Assembly: GCF_001748365.1 (NCBI RefSeq)
Contig: NZ_BDHH01000012.1
Coordinates: 85,892 to 149,891, forward strand
Length of the DNA: 64,000 bases
Direction of reading: 5' to 3'
DNA from: Fusibacter sp. 3D3
GTDB taxonomy: Bacteria > Bacillota > Clostridia > Peptostreptococcales > Acidaminobacteraceae
Each line of letters opens with the position of its first letter. Positions within the stretch are counted from its first letter, which is position 1. Shown piece by piece: positions 24,646 to 34,500 of the stretch. The position numbers were made by a program, and so were the translations under genes. The notes under the pieces were generated by a model. The model was not told the DNA's origin and made no database searches. It worked only from the letters and a program-made list of their open reading frames with translations.

Positions 24646-27600
24646 ATGAAATCAGTGGGGTTACCTGACCAACAGGGTTTATATCGTCCAGAGTTTGAAA
24701 AGGACAATTGTGGTGTCGGATTTGTGGCAAATATCAACGGCGATAAGAGCCATACGATTGTCAAGAAAGGTGTAGAAGTACTTGTCAATATGACGCATAG
24801 AGGTGCATCGGGATCAGATCCCAACACAGGTGATGGTGCGGGCATCATGTTCCAAATACCACATGAGTTCTTTGAAGGTATTTGTGAAGACAAGGGCATA
24901 GAACTTCCAAGAAGAGGTCTTTATGCGGTGGGGATGGTATTTTTACCAAAATCACCTGCGATCAGATATCAGTGTGAAGGCATATTAGAGCGCATTGTCA
25001 TAGAAGAAGGCGCTTCAGTCCTCGGCTGGAGAACGGTGCCTACAGATAACAGAATGATCGGTGAAACAGCTCGTGGCACTGAGCCGAATATCAGACAAGT
25101 TTTTATAGGCCTTGGCAACCTTGAAAACCTAGAACTTTTTAAACAAAAGCTCTATATGATTCGAAAACGGACAGAAAACGAGGTTAAGACACTCGTCAAA
25201 AAAGGGACTGAATATTTTTATATCTGCAGTATGTCCAGTGACACGATTGTTTACAAAGGGCTTCTTTTGCCCGATCAGATTGGACCGTATTTCATAGATT
25301 TACAGGATGTGAATTTTAAAAGTGCCATTGCACTGGTGCATTCAAGATTTAGTACCAATACTTTTCCAACGTGGGATTTGGCGCATCCGTATAGATATGT
25401 GGCACATAATGGTGAAATTAATACCATTAGAGGCAATCGAAACTGGATGAACGCCAGAGAAGGGGTGTTAAAATCCAGTGTTTATGGTGCTGATTTCTCA
25501 AAGGTATTTCCGATTATAACGCCAAACGGCAGTGATTCGGCATCGCTTGACAATGTTTTTGAACTGCTTGTAAAACATGGAAATAGTAATGCAAAAGCCA
25601 TGATGACGCTCATACCAGAGGCATGGGAGAATGATCAAACTATGAATGCTGAGCTCAAGGCCTTTTATGAAACAAACGGTTCATTAATTGAACCATGGGA
25701 TGGGCCAGCAGCTGTATTCTTCTGTGATGGCATTCAGGTTGGGGCAACACTTGACCGCAATGGTCTTAGACCTGCTAAATACGTCATTACTAAAGGTGGT
25801 CTAATGGTCATGGCATCTGAACTTGGGGTTCTAAAATTCCGACCAGAAGACGTGCTTGAAAAGGGGAGATTAGAGCCTGGCAAGATGATGATCGTAGACA
25901 CGGAAAAGGGCATGCTCTTTAAAAACGATGAGATCAAAGCTTCTGTTTTTTCGAAATATGCATATGAGGATATATTGAAAAAGGCTAAAGTTTGCTTGAG
26001 TGATCTCCCTGAAAATAAAGAAAACTACGTCCTCAGAGATGAAAACTTACTGGAGAAGCAAGCTGCCTTTGCCTACACCCTTGAAGATGTCAATCATGTG
26101 ATCAAAGCCATGGCAGAGACTGGTAAGGAGCCACTTGGCTCCATGGGGAATGATGCACCGCTTGCCGTTTTATCAGACCAGACGCAGACTTTTTTTGCTT
26201 ATTTTAGACAGCTGTTTGCACAGGTGACCAACCCACCGATTGATCCGATTAGAGAAAAAATAGTCATGTCGCTCATGAACTATATGGGAACGGAGTCAAG
26301 CTTTTTGGATGAAGCACCTAATTTTATGCCTTTTATCAGTCTAAAGACGCCTGTATTATCCAATGCTGAAACGCGCAAGATAAAAGCGCTCAGAAATGCA
26401 CATTTTAATGCCACCAAGATTCCAATCACTTTTAAAGCAGACGAAGGCGTAGAGGGTTTTAAAAAAGCGTTAACTTTAATTTGCGAGAGGGCGTCAAGGC
26501 GTGTAAATGAAGGCTACAACCTACTTATTTTAAGCGATAAGAAAGTAGATGGTTATGAAGCGGCCATACCGAGTCTCTTGGCTGTATCAGCAGTACATCA
26601 TCATCTCATTCATCAGAAGACTAGAACTAAAATATCAATCATCGTAGAAGCGGGAGATGTGAGAGAAACCACACACGTGGCACTTTTGATAGGCTATGGG
26701 GCAAGTGCAGTAAATCCATATCTCGCAATAGAAACGGCAAAAAATCTTGTAACGCAAGGCTTAGTCAAGGGCGTTACGGCAGAAGAAGCAGGTTATAATC
26801 TGATCAATTCACTTTCAAATGGTCTTCTTAAAATCTTATCCAAGATGGGCATTTGTACAGTACAATCTTATCAAGGTGCGCAAATATTTGAAGCCTTGGG
26901 ACTCTGCGATAGTTTGGTAGAGCGCTATTTTCCTGGAACGCCTACGAGTATAGGAGGCTTGGGGATAGAAGAAATAGCGCGTGAGACACTTGAGACCCAT
27001 GCTAAGGCATTTAATAGGCTTAGAAAACCCAGCTATGAACTTGAAATTGGAGGACAGCATGTGTGGCGTAGAGGTGGTGAGAGACATCTCTTTAATCCAG
27101 AGACGATCTATCTTCTACAGCAGGCCACGAGACAGGATGACTATGATCTTTACAAGCAATATGCATCGAAGATAAACGATCAATCCAAAGGCTTATTCAC
27201 CTTGAGAGGTCTATTTGAACTCAAGGGGACTAGGGCCTCAGTGCCACTTGAAGAGGTTGAACCGGTAAGCGAAATTATAAAGCGGTTTTGCACGGGTGCT
27301 ATGTCTTTCGGATCATTGAGTCAAGAAGTACATGAGACGATTGCCATCGCCATGAACCGATTGGGTGCTAGGAGTAACAGTGGTGAAGGCGGCGAGGATG
27401 ATGCACGTTATGAAGTAGATTCAAGTGGTAATGATAAGAGAAGCGCTACAAAGCAAATTGCTTCTGCGCGTTTTGGTGTCAATACGAATTACATCATGCA
27501 TGCTGATGAGCTCCAGATCAAAGTAGCTCAGGGCGCAAAACCCGGTGAAGGGGGGCATTTGCCAGGCAGTAAAGTCACTGTTCACATCGCAAAAGTGAGA

Positions 27601-29193
27601 CATTCTACTCCGGGCATTGATTTAATATCACCACCTCCACACCATGATATTTACTCGATTGAAGATTTGGCACAGCTTATTTATGATTTAAAATCAACCA
27701 ATCCCAAAGCTCGAATTAGTGTTAAATTGGTTTCTGAAGTGGGCATTGGGACCATTGCAGCGGGTGTGGCCAAAGCACATGCGGATATGATTGTCATCAG
27801 TGGTCACGATGGTGGCACCGGTGCATCCCCTTTATCTTCAATTAAGACAGCAGGTACGCCATGGGAGATTGGCCTTTCAGAAACACATCAAGTTCTTTTG
27901 CTCAATAATTTGAGAAGTCGCGTTAGACTTCAAACGGATGGGCAACTCAAGACGGGACGCGATGTGGTTGTAGCCACACTGCTCGGTGCAGAGGAATTTG
28001 GATTTGCGACGACGGCACTTGTGATTATGGGTTGCACAATGCTCAGACATTGTAATAAAAACAATTGTGATCTCGGCATTGCGACACAAGATCCAGAACT
28101 CAGAAAACATTTTTCTGGAAAACCAGAGCATTTAATGAATTTCATGCGTTTCATCGCACGTGAAACGCGTGAAATCATGGCAGAACTTGGCTTTAGAAAT
28201 ATAGATGAAATGGTGGGGCATATCGATGTCATCCATGTGAACAAAGAGATTAATCACTGGAAAGCAAAACATTTAAACTTCGATAAAATTTTATATAAAC
28301 CGGATATGCCGCTGAGAATGAAACCCTACTGTGTGAAAGCCCAAGAACATGGTATTGAAAACAGCTTTGATCATAAACTGATCGAAATTTCAAAAAATGC
28401 AATTAAGCATAAAAGAGCTGTTAAAGGTGCCTTTGAGATTAAAAATACGCACCGATCGGTAGGCGCAATGCTATCGGGTAAAATTGTCAATGCACACGGT
28501 GCTGCAGGCCTTGATGAAGATACCATTCATTTGACATTCTATGGATCAGCTGGACAGAGCTTCGGTGCATTTGGAGCAAAGGGACTCACGATGATTCTTG
28601 AAGGTGAAGCCAATGACTATGTAGGCAAGGGCCTATCAGGGGCTAAAATCATCGTAAAACCCCCTAAAAATTCGACGTTTGATGCAGGAAACACTTACAT
28701 TGCAGGGAATACGCTCTTATATGGTGCAACAGATGGTGAGGTTTATATCAATGGCTGTGTAGGCGAGCGGTTTGCTGTTAGAAATAGTGGTGCCACTGCT
28801 ATTGTTGAAGGTATTGGCAACCATGGGCTAGAATATATGACAGGTGGTACGGTGATTATTTTGGGCAATACGGGCAAGAACTTTGCAGCAGGAATGTCTG
28901 GTGGTGAGGCTTTTGTTTATGATCCAGATCAAACGCTAAAAATGAAATGTAATCTTGAGATGGTGAAAATCTATGAACTTGGAGATGCAGAACAAGAAAG
29001 AGTCAAACAGTTGATTAGGAAGCACTATCTATATACGGATTCAAAAAGGGCGCTTGAAGTTTTAGACAACTGGAACGCGTGCGTAAAAGATTTCAAACAA
29101 GTCGTTTCGCCGATCTATAAACAAATTCTTGAAAAACAAAAGAATCAAAGTTCAGAAGACACTAAAACATCTAAACTTGAAGCCATTTCATAA
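24646..29193 (+). CDS. gltB: Glutamate synthase large subunit
   Basis: The 1515-residue enzyme converts 2-oxoglutarate and glutamine to two glutamates. Cys22 (DNCGVGFVA) is the expected N-terminal nucleophile after removal of a 21-residue propeptide. The class II amidotransferase domain spans about 22-430, the central domain about 450-740 and the FMN-binding synthase domain about 830-1200 (GEGGHLPGSKV, SGHDGGTGASPL). A 3Fe-4S motif GCTMLRHCNKNNC lies near 1130, followed by the GXGXG beta-helix. Full length. RBS GGGGGT before ATG 24646; gltD follows after 14 bases. Confidence 0.97.
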   Translation: MKSVGLPDQQGLYRPEFEKDNCGVGFVANINGDKSHTIVKKGVEVLVNMTHRGASGSDPNTGDGAGIMFQIPHEFFEGICEDKGIELPRRGLYAVGMVFLPKSPAIRYQCEGILERIVIEEGASVLGWRTVPTDNRMIGETARGTEPNIRQVFIGLGNLENLELFKQKLYMIRKRTENEVKTLVKKGTEYFYICSMSSDTIVYKGLLLPDQIGPYFIDLQDVNFKSAIALVHSRFSTNTFPTWDLAHPYRYVAHNGEINTIRGNRNWMNAREGVLKSSVYGADFSKVFPIITPNGSDSASLDNVFELLVKHGNSNAKAMMTLIPEAWENDQTMNAELKAFYETNGSLIEPWDGPAAVFFCDGIQVGATLDRNGLRPAKYVITKGGLMVMASELGVLKFRPEDVLEKGRLEPGKMMIVDTEKGMLFKNDEIKASVFSKYAYEDILKKAKVCLSDLPENKENYVLRDENLLEKQAAFAYTLEDVNHVIKAMAETGKEPLGSMGNDAPLAVLSDQTQTFFAYFRQLFAQVTNPPIDPIREKIVMSLMNYMGTESSFLDEAPNFMPFISLKTPVLSNAETRKIKALRNAHFNATKIPITFKADEGVEGFKKALTLICERASRRVNEGYNLLILSDKKVDGYEAAIPSLLAVSAVHHHLIHQKTRTKISIIVEAGDVRETTHVALLIGYGASAVNPYLAIETAKNLVTQGLVKGVTAEEAGYNLINSLSNGLLKILSKMGICTVQSYQGAQIFEALGLCDSLVERYFPGTPTSIGGLGIEEIARETLETHAKAFNRLRKPSYELEIGGQHVWRRGGERHLFNPETIYLLQQATRQDDYDLYKQYASKINDQSKGLFTLRGLFELKGTRASVPLEEVEPVSEIIKRFCTGAMSFGSLSQEVHETIAIAMNRLGARSNSGEGGEDDARYEVDSSGNDKRSATKQIASARFGVNTNYIMHADELQIKVAQGAKPGEGGHLPGSKVTVHIAKVRHSTPGIDLISPPPHHDIYSIEDLAQLIYDLKSTNPKARISVKLVSEVGIGTIAAGVAKAHADMIVISGHDGGTGASPLSSIKTAGTPWEIGLSETHQVLLLNNLRSRVRLQTDGQLKTGRDVVVATLLGAEEFGFATTALVIMGCTMLRHCNKNNCDLGIATQDPELRKHFSGKPEHLMNFMRFIARETREIMAELGFRNIDEMVGHIDVIHVNKEINHWKAKHLNFDKILYKPDMPLRMKPYCVKAQEHGIENSFDHKLIEISKNAIKHKRAVKGAFEIKNTHRSVGAMLSGKIVNAHGAAGLDEDTIHLTFYGSAGQSFGAFGAKGLTMILEGEANDYVGKGLSGAKIIVKPPKNSTFDAGNTYIAGNTLLYGATDGEVYINGCVGERFAVRNSGATAIVEGIGNHGLEYMTGGTVIILGNTGKNFAAGMSGGEAFVYDPDQTLKMKCNLEMVKIYELGDAEQERVKQLIRKHYLYTDSKRALEVLDNWNACVKDFKQVVSPIYKQILEKQKNQSSEDTKTSKLEAIS

Positions 29194-29207
29194 AAAGGGG
29201 GAGACAA

Positions 29208-30635
29208 ATGAAAGATATCATGCTTTTTAATGAAGAAAATCGTAAAAATTTCAAATTAAGACCTGTCTCTCAAAGACTTAAAGACAATAGAAGTGTCTAT
29301 AAACCGCTTGATGAGGCGATCATGGCAGTACAAGCTGGAAGATGTATGACTTGTGGCACGACATTTTGCAGTTTTGGGTGTCCACTGGGTAATCTGATTT
29401 CGTATTGGAATGAGATGTCAGAAGCTTTAGACTGGAAACATGCCTATGACATGCTCAGTAGAACCAGTAATTTTCCTGAATTTACTTCAAGGGTATGCCC
29501 TGCTCTTTGTGAGGCGTCCTGTAATTTAGGGGTTAATCACGAACCCGTGTCCATAAGAGAAGTTGAATATACGATCATTGAACATGCTTTTAAGGCGGGG
29601 TGGGTAATGCCAAGAATTCCGAAGATGAAAACAGGCAAGAAGATTGCCATCATAGGTTCGGGACCAGCGGGACTTGCCGCTGCAGACGAACTCACTGCTG
29701 TAGGGCATGACTGTGTGGTATTTGAACGTAACGCTGAACCAGGGGGACTTATGCGTTACGGGATTCCAAACTTTAAACTTGAAAAAGAAGTGATTGATCG
29801 CCGAATTGATGTGATGAAAGCGGCAGGGGTGTCTTTTCAAATGAACACTTGTGTCGGGGAGGATGTCCTGCCTAATGCTTTGCTAAAAGACTATGACGTA
29901 TTGGTGCTCACTGGAGGATCGACCATTCCAAGAGACTTAAATGTGGAGGGGCGAGATCTTAAAGGCGTATACTATGCTGTAGACTATCTTGAAAACCATA
30001 CCAAGAGGCTTCATGATGTGGATACAGAGGGCACCGCAATTGATGCCCAGGACAAAAATGTCTTGGTAATCGGTGGAGGTGATACGGGTTCTGACTGCAT
30101 CGGCACGGCGAATAGACAAGGTGCAAAATCTGTATACCAGATCGAAATTATGCCAAAGCCACCTATGGAAAGAGATGCGTCAACACCTTGGCCGCTTTAT
30201 CCAAGGCTGCACAAAGAAACGTCTTCACACAAAGAAGGCTGTATTCAAAATTGGGAGATCAATACGAAGCAGATTTTGGGTGAGGAAAATGTGGAAAAAG
30301 TGGTTCTTGAGCGCATTGAATGGGTGAATGAAAATGGTCGTATGATCATGAAACCCATTGAAGATAGTGCATTTACTTTGGAAATTGACATGATTTTACT
30401 TGCCATGGGATTTGTTTCACCACAATATGAAGGGATGGTGGCATCTCTTGGACTGGCACTGGATTCTAGGGGGAATCTTTTGACAGATGAAAAATACCAA
30501 ACTTCGGTGGAAGGTGTATTCTCTGCGGGGGATATGCGAAGTGGACAATCATTAGTCGTAAGGGCTATAAAAGAAGGTCGGGAAGTTGCAAAACATGTGG
30601 ATGAATATCTCATGGGGGAAAGTTTTATTAAATAG
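29208..30635 (+). CDS. gltD: Glutamate synthase small subunit (NADPH-dependent)
   Basis: The 475-residue GltD feeds electrons from NADPH through FAD and 4Fe-4S clusters to GltB. The N-terminal cysteine-rich part has CMTCGTTFCSFGCPLGN and CPALCEASCNLG. Two dinucleotide folds follow: FAD GSGPAGLAAADEL (about residue 150) and NADPH GGGDTGSDCIG (about 290), then the FAD-closing segment GVFSAGDMRSGQSLVV. It is co-transcribed with gltB with 14 bases between. RBS AAAGGGGGAG. Confidence 0.96.
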   Translation: MKDIMLFNEENRKNFKLRPVSQRLKDNRSVYKPLDEAIMAVQAGRCMTCGTTFCSFGCPLGNLISYWNEMSEALDWKHAYDMLSRTSNFPEFTSRVCPALCEASCNLGVNHEPVSIREVEYTIIEHAFKAGWVMPRIPKMKTGKKIAIIGSGPAGLAAADELTAVGHDCVVFERNAEPGGLMRYGIPNFKLEKEVIDRRIDVMKAAGVSFQMNTCVGEDVLPNALLKDYDVLVLTGGSTIPRDLNVEGRDLKGVYYAVDYLENHTKRLHDVDTEGTAIDAQDKNVLVIGGGDTGSDCIGTANRQGAKSVYQIEIMPKPPMERDASTPWPLYPRLHKETSSHKEGCIQNWEINTKQILGEENVEKVVLERIEWVNENGRMIMKPIEDSAFTLEIDMILLAMGFVSPQYEGMVASLGLALDSRGNLLTDEKYQTSVEGVFSAGDMRSGQSLVVRAIKEGREVAKHVDEYLMGESFIK

Positions 30636-30724
30636 GGTTATAAAATAGATAAGGAAAAGAGAAACAGTCAGTATGCTATGGGGGTAGTGTACAGGCTGTT
30701 TTTTGAGAAAGTTAGAGCTGGCGC

Positions 30725-30779
30725 TTGAAAAATGTACTTGTATATGATATTCTGAAATCGGACGATCGAAAATCGTCCG
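30725..30779 (+). promoter_or_regulatory. Promoter with operator-like hairpin at the transcript start
   Basis: TTGAAA (30725-30730), 17 bases, TATTCT (30748-30753) form a promoter. At the expected transcription start lies a perfect inverted repeat, CGGACGAT (30759-30766) and ATCGTCCG (30772-30779). It could be an operator for the product of the following gene or a 5' mRNA hairpin. Confidence 0.6.
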
Positions 30780-30798
30780 TAATCGGAGGTCGATTTTT

Positions 30799-32115
30799 AT
30801 GTTTTTAGAGGGCGAAAACAAGAGTGTTGAGTACAAATTAGAATATTCTAAAACAATTTTAAAAACAGTATGTGCATTTGCTAATTTTCATGATGGTATA
30901 ATCGTACTGGGCATAAGGGATGACGGCACAATTGTCGGTGTTGATAAGATCGATGAAATAAAACTCAATATAGAAAATGCTATAAATGATGCTATTATTC
31001 CAAAACCATATTATGAATTTGAAGTTCATTTAGTAAAAGCTTTAAAATTACTCGTCATTAGGGTCTATAAAGGCGATTATACACCCTATACGTACCAAAA
31101 TAAAGCGTATATGCGAAGAGATACTTCGACAGTTCAGGTTGATGCTACTATGAATCAAAATTTGATTCTTGCTGGTCGAAATCTAGGGTTTGAAGATTTA
31201 ATTTCAGCAGAGCAAAGCTTAACGTTTGATTACTTTAAGCAATTGATGAGAAAACAGCTTAAGATAACAACTTTGTCAGAGGATCTCTTAAAAACATTGG
31301 GGTTGATTGATAATAACCAATATAACAACGCAGCAGCACTAATTTCTGATGAAAATCCTTTGAAGAGTTCTGTTGTTCAATTGATAGCATTTTCAGATGC
31401 GACAGTGAATAGAATTAAAGATAAAGCAACTCTTGATTCGTATTCTTTGCTACAGCAGTTTGACAAATGTATGTCTTTTTATAGAAAACACATCAATATG
31501 GGCGAAATCATAGATTCTGCATACAGAAAGACTGTTGAAGATGTTCCGATAATTGCCTATAGAGAAGCCGTTGCAAATATGCTTGTCCATAGAGATTATT
31601 CTGTTGCTGTAGATGCTAGAATTGAAATATTTTCAGATAGAATAGAAGTTATATCTCCAGGAGGATTGCCAATAGGCTTGCTGAATGAAGAATTTATTGA
31701 AGGGAGAATATCAAAGGCAAGAAATCGTAAGATTGCTGATCTGTTTTTACGGCTTAAAATTATTGAGAAACTTGCAACAGGTATTCGTCGTATTAAAGAA
31801 CAGTATATGGACCAAGATGTTAAACCACAGTTTTTGACCAGTGAAAATGCTGTTGTTATCATATTACCTTTTATGAAACAATCAAAGAAAGCGCATTTCA
31901 ACGTTTCATTTGTAAAAGAAGATAGCTTTGAGGGGAAAGAAAATGAGATTTATCGCATCATAAGACAGAATCCAATGATTAAACGCGTGACGATTCAAAG
32001 CCTTATTAATCTTGAAAAATCTCAAACGATTGAATTGATCAATAAACTTAGAGCAGCTGGTAAAATTATAAAAGTTGGAAATGGGCCCGCCACAGGATAT
32101 AAAATTTTAGAGTGA
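30799..32115 (+). CDS. AlbA_2 (Schlafen-like) / HATPase_c_4 putative regulator
   Basis: The 438-residue protein has an N-terminal AlbA_2 domain (EGENKSVEYKLEYSKTILKTVCAFANFHDGIIVLGI, residues 4-130) and a GHKL-type ATPase C-terminal domain (AVANMLVHRDYSV, ARIEIFSDRIEVISPGGLP, about 255-370). A winged-helix tail follows (NEIYRIIRQNPMIKRVTIQSLINLEKSQTIELIN). Such proteins are annotated as ATP-binding transcriptional regulators and are often found on accessory DNA; their ligand is unknown. RBS CGGAGGTCG before ATG 30799. A self-complementary element lies on its promoter, so autoregulation is likely. Monocistronic. Confidence 0.85.
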   Translation: MFLEGENKSVEYKLEYSKTILKTVCAFANFHDGIIVLGIRDDGTIVGVDKIDEIKLNIENAINDAIIPKPYYEFEVHLVKALKLLVIRVYKGDYTPYTYQNKAYMRRDTSTVQVDATMNQNLILAGRNLGFEDLISAEQSLTFDYFKQLMRKQLKITTLSEDLLKTLGLIDNNQYNNAAALISDENPLKSSVVQLIAFSDATVNRIKDKATLDSYSLLQQFDKCMSFYRKHINMGEIIDSAYRKTVEDVPIIAYREAVANMLVHRDYSVAVDARIEIFSDRIEVISPGGLPIGLLNEEFIEGRISKARNRKIADLFLRLKIIEKLATGIRRIKEQYMDQDVKPQFLTSENAVVIILPFMKQSKKAHFNVSFVKEDSFEGKENEIYRIIRQNPMIKRVTIQSLINLEKSQTIELINKLRAAGKIIKVGNGPATGYKILE

Positions 32116-32514
32116 GCAGTATTATCTGCCGGAAGCAACCGAACGATATCCAATCGACCGGAAGTAGCCGAGACAGGTATCGTTTAAGGAACGATTATGC
32201 CACTGTATGATTTTACGAAACCCAATTGCATAAGCCAATAGAAAAAGTGTTATTTCAACACAGTTTTACGACTGTTATTCTGAAAAAAGTTGATTACATT
32301 TTAATTTCATATTAAAGCAAAAAAAGTTGTAACGCTTATGTTACAGCTTTTTTTATTTGATACAGTACCCGCATAGGGGATGACTGTAAACAAAATGCTC
32401 CAATTTAAACACTTTCATATTGTGCGGGAGGTCATAAAAACTTGGCATTGTCTTTGCAATTATAAAAGGTACCTGGCATTAAAAAAAATAGTTGGGAATT
32501 TACAGGAGGGCGTT
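32116..32514 (+). promoter_or_regulatory. Sigma-54 promoter and upstream activator site of the symporter operon
   Basis: TGGCAT-TGTCT-TTGCA (32443-32458) has the -24/-12 spacing of sigma-54 promoters. TGTAAC-GCTTAT-GTTACA (32328-32345), a perfect dyad, lies about 105 bases upstream and recurs as TGTAAC-AAATAT-GTTATA before the gene at 39196. Because A- and T-tracts flank the first copy, it could also terminate transcripts. Closer to the preceding gene, AACGATATCC pairs with GGTATCGTT (about 32146-32187). Confidence 0.75.
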
Positions 32515-32970
32515 ATGGAGATAGGTAAGAACAGAACCGGTATTGTTTTGGCGATCACTGTACTTTGGGTCTTGATTACGATTTGTGGTTGGACTGGGCG
32601 ATGGTTTGAGGGGTTGCTCATGGGGGTCTTGTTGATGTTATTGCATATGATGATGGGGGCAGCGCAAAATGGCAAGCTTGATAGGAAACTCTTTATGTAT
32701 CCGTTGTTGACGTGGTTTGTGGTTTGGATCGCAGGATTTTTCTTTTCAAAGTATTATTCAGATTTATTTTTAAACATGGCACCGACTTTTAAGATTTTAG
32801 GTTTCCATCCTTCGTTTGCAGCGATTATCTTAGCTTACTGGATCGGTGGAGTATTGACATTGACACTGGGCCTTGTTAAGTTTGATGCGCTTTGGCTCTC
32901 GGATGAAAATTGGGATGCCTTTAAGCGAAAAATGGATCAATTAAATCAAAAGGAGGGTGCACATGAGTAG
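32515..32970 (+). CDS. Small membrane subunit partnered with the symporter
   Basis: The 151-residue protein has about four hydrophobic spans (GIVLAITVLWVLITICGW, LLMGVLLMLLHMMMGA, LLTWFVVWIAGFFFS, AAIILAYWIGGVLTLTLGLV) and a charged cytoplasmic tail. I do not recognise the family. It ends 8 bases inside the symporter gene, like the small subunits that accompany some sodium/solute symporters (DUF4212-ActP, YhdT-PanF). ATG 32515 follows ACAGGAGGGCG; the longer frame would run back through the -12/-24 promoter and is rejected. Confidence 0.72.
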   Translation: MEIGKNRTGIVLAITVLWVLITICGWTGRWFEGLLMGVLLMLLHMMMGAAQNGKLDRKLFMYPLLTWFVVWIAGFFFSKYYSDLFLNMAPTFKILGFHPSFAAIILAYWIGGVLTLTLGLVKFDALWLSDENWDAFKRKMDQLNQKEGAHE

Positions 32971-34489
32971 TAGTGTAAAATGGTTGGTTGTTATTTTTTC
33001 ATTTGGCATGATTTTAGTCTCGTTTTTAATCGGGTGGGCTGCGAAGAAAAAAGCATCAGATGCGCAATCCTTCTTTGGTGGTACAGCATTATTTGGACCT
33101 GTAACCGTAGGGTTATCCACTGTGGCAGCAGTGGCAAGTGCTTTTGCAGTGGTGGGCGTACCAGGGCTTGTGTATTCGTTCGGGAATACAATGAATCTTT
33201 GGATGCTCTCATCCTGTGCTTTTGCGATGGCCTATCTCGCCATTGGAAAGAAAATAAGAGCAATGGCGGAAGTGGGGCCTATTGCAAGTTTGGGTGACAT
33301 TGCTGATCTGAGATATGACAATCATCGTGGGATAAAAGCGCTTCTTTCGATGGTATTGTTCATAGGGGCCATTGCCTATTTAGCCTCACAAATCAGTGCT
33401 TGCTCGGCATTGTTTGGCCATTTACTCGGTTGGGACCCATATGTGGCGGGCTTTATCATCTTTGGGATCTTGACGCTTTATACGACACTTTCGGGTGAAG
33501 TGGGCGGCGTTTTAACACAAGCTTTCCAAGGCTTTATCATGGTGCTTGCGGGTCTTATCATGATCGTAGCATTTTTTGTAATGACAGGTGGATTTGGTGC
33601 CGTGGTTGATGTGGTGTCCATGACGCCAAGTACAACAGCAGTGGTTGATGGCGCAGAAGTTGTGAAGAATTTTTCGCCGAACTCAATGAATGGGTGGGGT
33701 GCACTTCCCGGATCGATTGCCATGACTTGGATGATCATACCGATTATAGGCACCATGGGACAACCGCAAGTCTTAACGAGAATGTATGCGCTTAAAAATC
33801 CTAAAGATATGCCAAAACTCGGTCTTTATGCAGCACTTGGACATATGGTTGTTGGATTCTTTGCAGTGACAATGGGCTATGCAGCACTTTACCTAGTAGG
33901 AAAGGGACTGATACCGCCGATTGCCAATGCAGATAATGCGATCTTCGCAGTGGCAGATTATGTAGGCGTCTATGCACAACTCTTCGTCTATGCAGCGATA
34001 TTAGCGGCGTCTATGTCTACAGCAAGTATGTTCTTGACACTTTCTGCGAATATTCTTTCTAGGGACTTGCCAAGTGCGTTTGGCTTTAAGCTAGAACATA
34101 AAAAGCAAATGAACCTCTCCAGAGGTGTTACGGTCATCATAGGTATTTTGTCCATCATGTTTGCACTTTCCAGTGGTGAAGCGGTAGCGATACTCGGAAC
34201 CTTTGGATGGGGAACGCTCATGTCTGCTACTTTCCCAACTTTTATCATCGGGTTAACATGGAAGGGGGCAAGCAGTGAAGGTGTCTTCGCAGGGCTTATA
34301 ACAGCATTTGTGACGAACATCGGAGCGCTACTTATGACAAGTAACGGTTTTAAATGGCCAGGTGGCATGCCTTGGTATGTAAATGTTATCACGCTTTCGA
34401 TCGTGGTTACGGTGGTGGTATCGCTCTTTACAAAATCTTGTAAAGATGAAAATCTAGACAAGCGTGTGGATGCGGTAATTGAATTATAA
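32963..34489 (+). CDS. Sodium:solute symporter (SSS family)
   Basis: The 508-residue membrane protein has about 13 spans and SSS features: the N-terminal helix followed by KKASDAQSFFGGTALFGP, GLSTVAAVASAFAVVGVPG, and GQPQVLTRMYALKNPKDM, the conserved cytoplasmic arginine region. SSS proteins couple sodium entry to uptake of organic acids, sugars or amino acids; overall shape favours a carboxylate carrier, but the substrate is inferred only from context. ATG 32963 has AGGAGGG 6 bases upstream. It is in an operon with the small membrane subunit and a flavin reductase. Confidence 0.88.
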   Translation: MSSSVKWLVVIFSFGMILVSFLIGWAAKKKASDAQSFFGGTALFGPVTVGLSTVAAVASAFAVVGVPGLVYSFGNTMNLWMLSSCAFAMAYLAIGKKIRAMAEVGPIASLGDIADLRYDNHRGIKALLSMVLFIGAIAYLASQISACSALFGHLLGWDPYVAGFIIFGILTLYTTLSGEVGGVLTQAFQGFIMVLAGLIMIVAFFVMTGGFGAVVDVVSMTPSTTAVVDGAEVVKNFSPNSMNGWGALPGSIAMTWMIIPIIGTMGQPQVLTRMYALKNPKDMPKLGLYAALGHMVVGFFAVTMGYAALYLVGKGLIPPIANADNAIFAVADYVGVYAQLFVYAAILAASMSTASMFLTLSANILSRDLPSAFGFKLEHKKQMNLSRGVTVIIGILSIMFALSSGEAVAILGTFGWGTLMSATFPTFIIGLTWKGASSEGVFAGLITAFVTNIGALLMTSNGFKWPGGMPWYVNVITLSIVVTVVVSLFTKSCKDENLDKRVDAVIEL

Positions 34490-34500
34490 TGGAGGCATAA

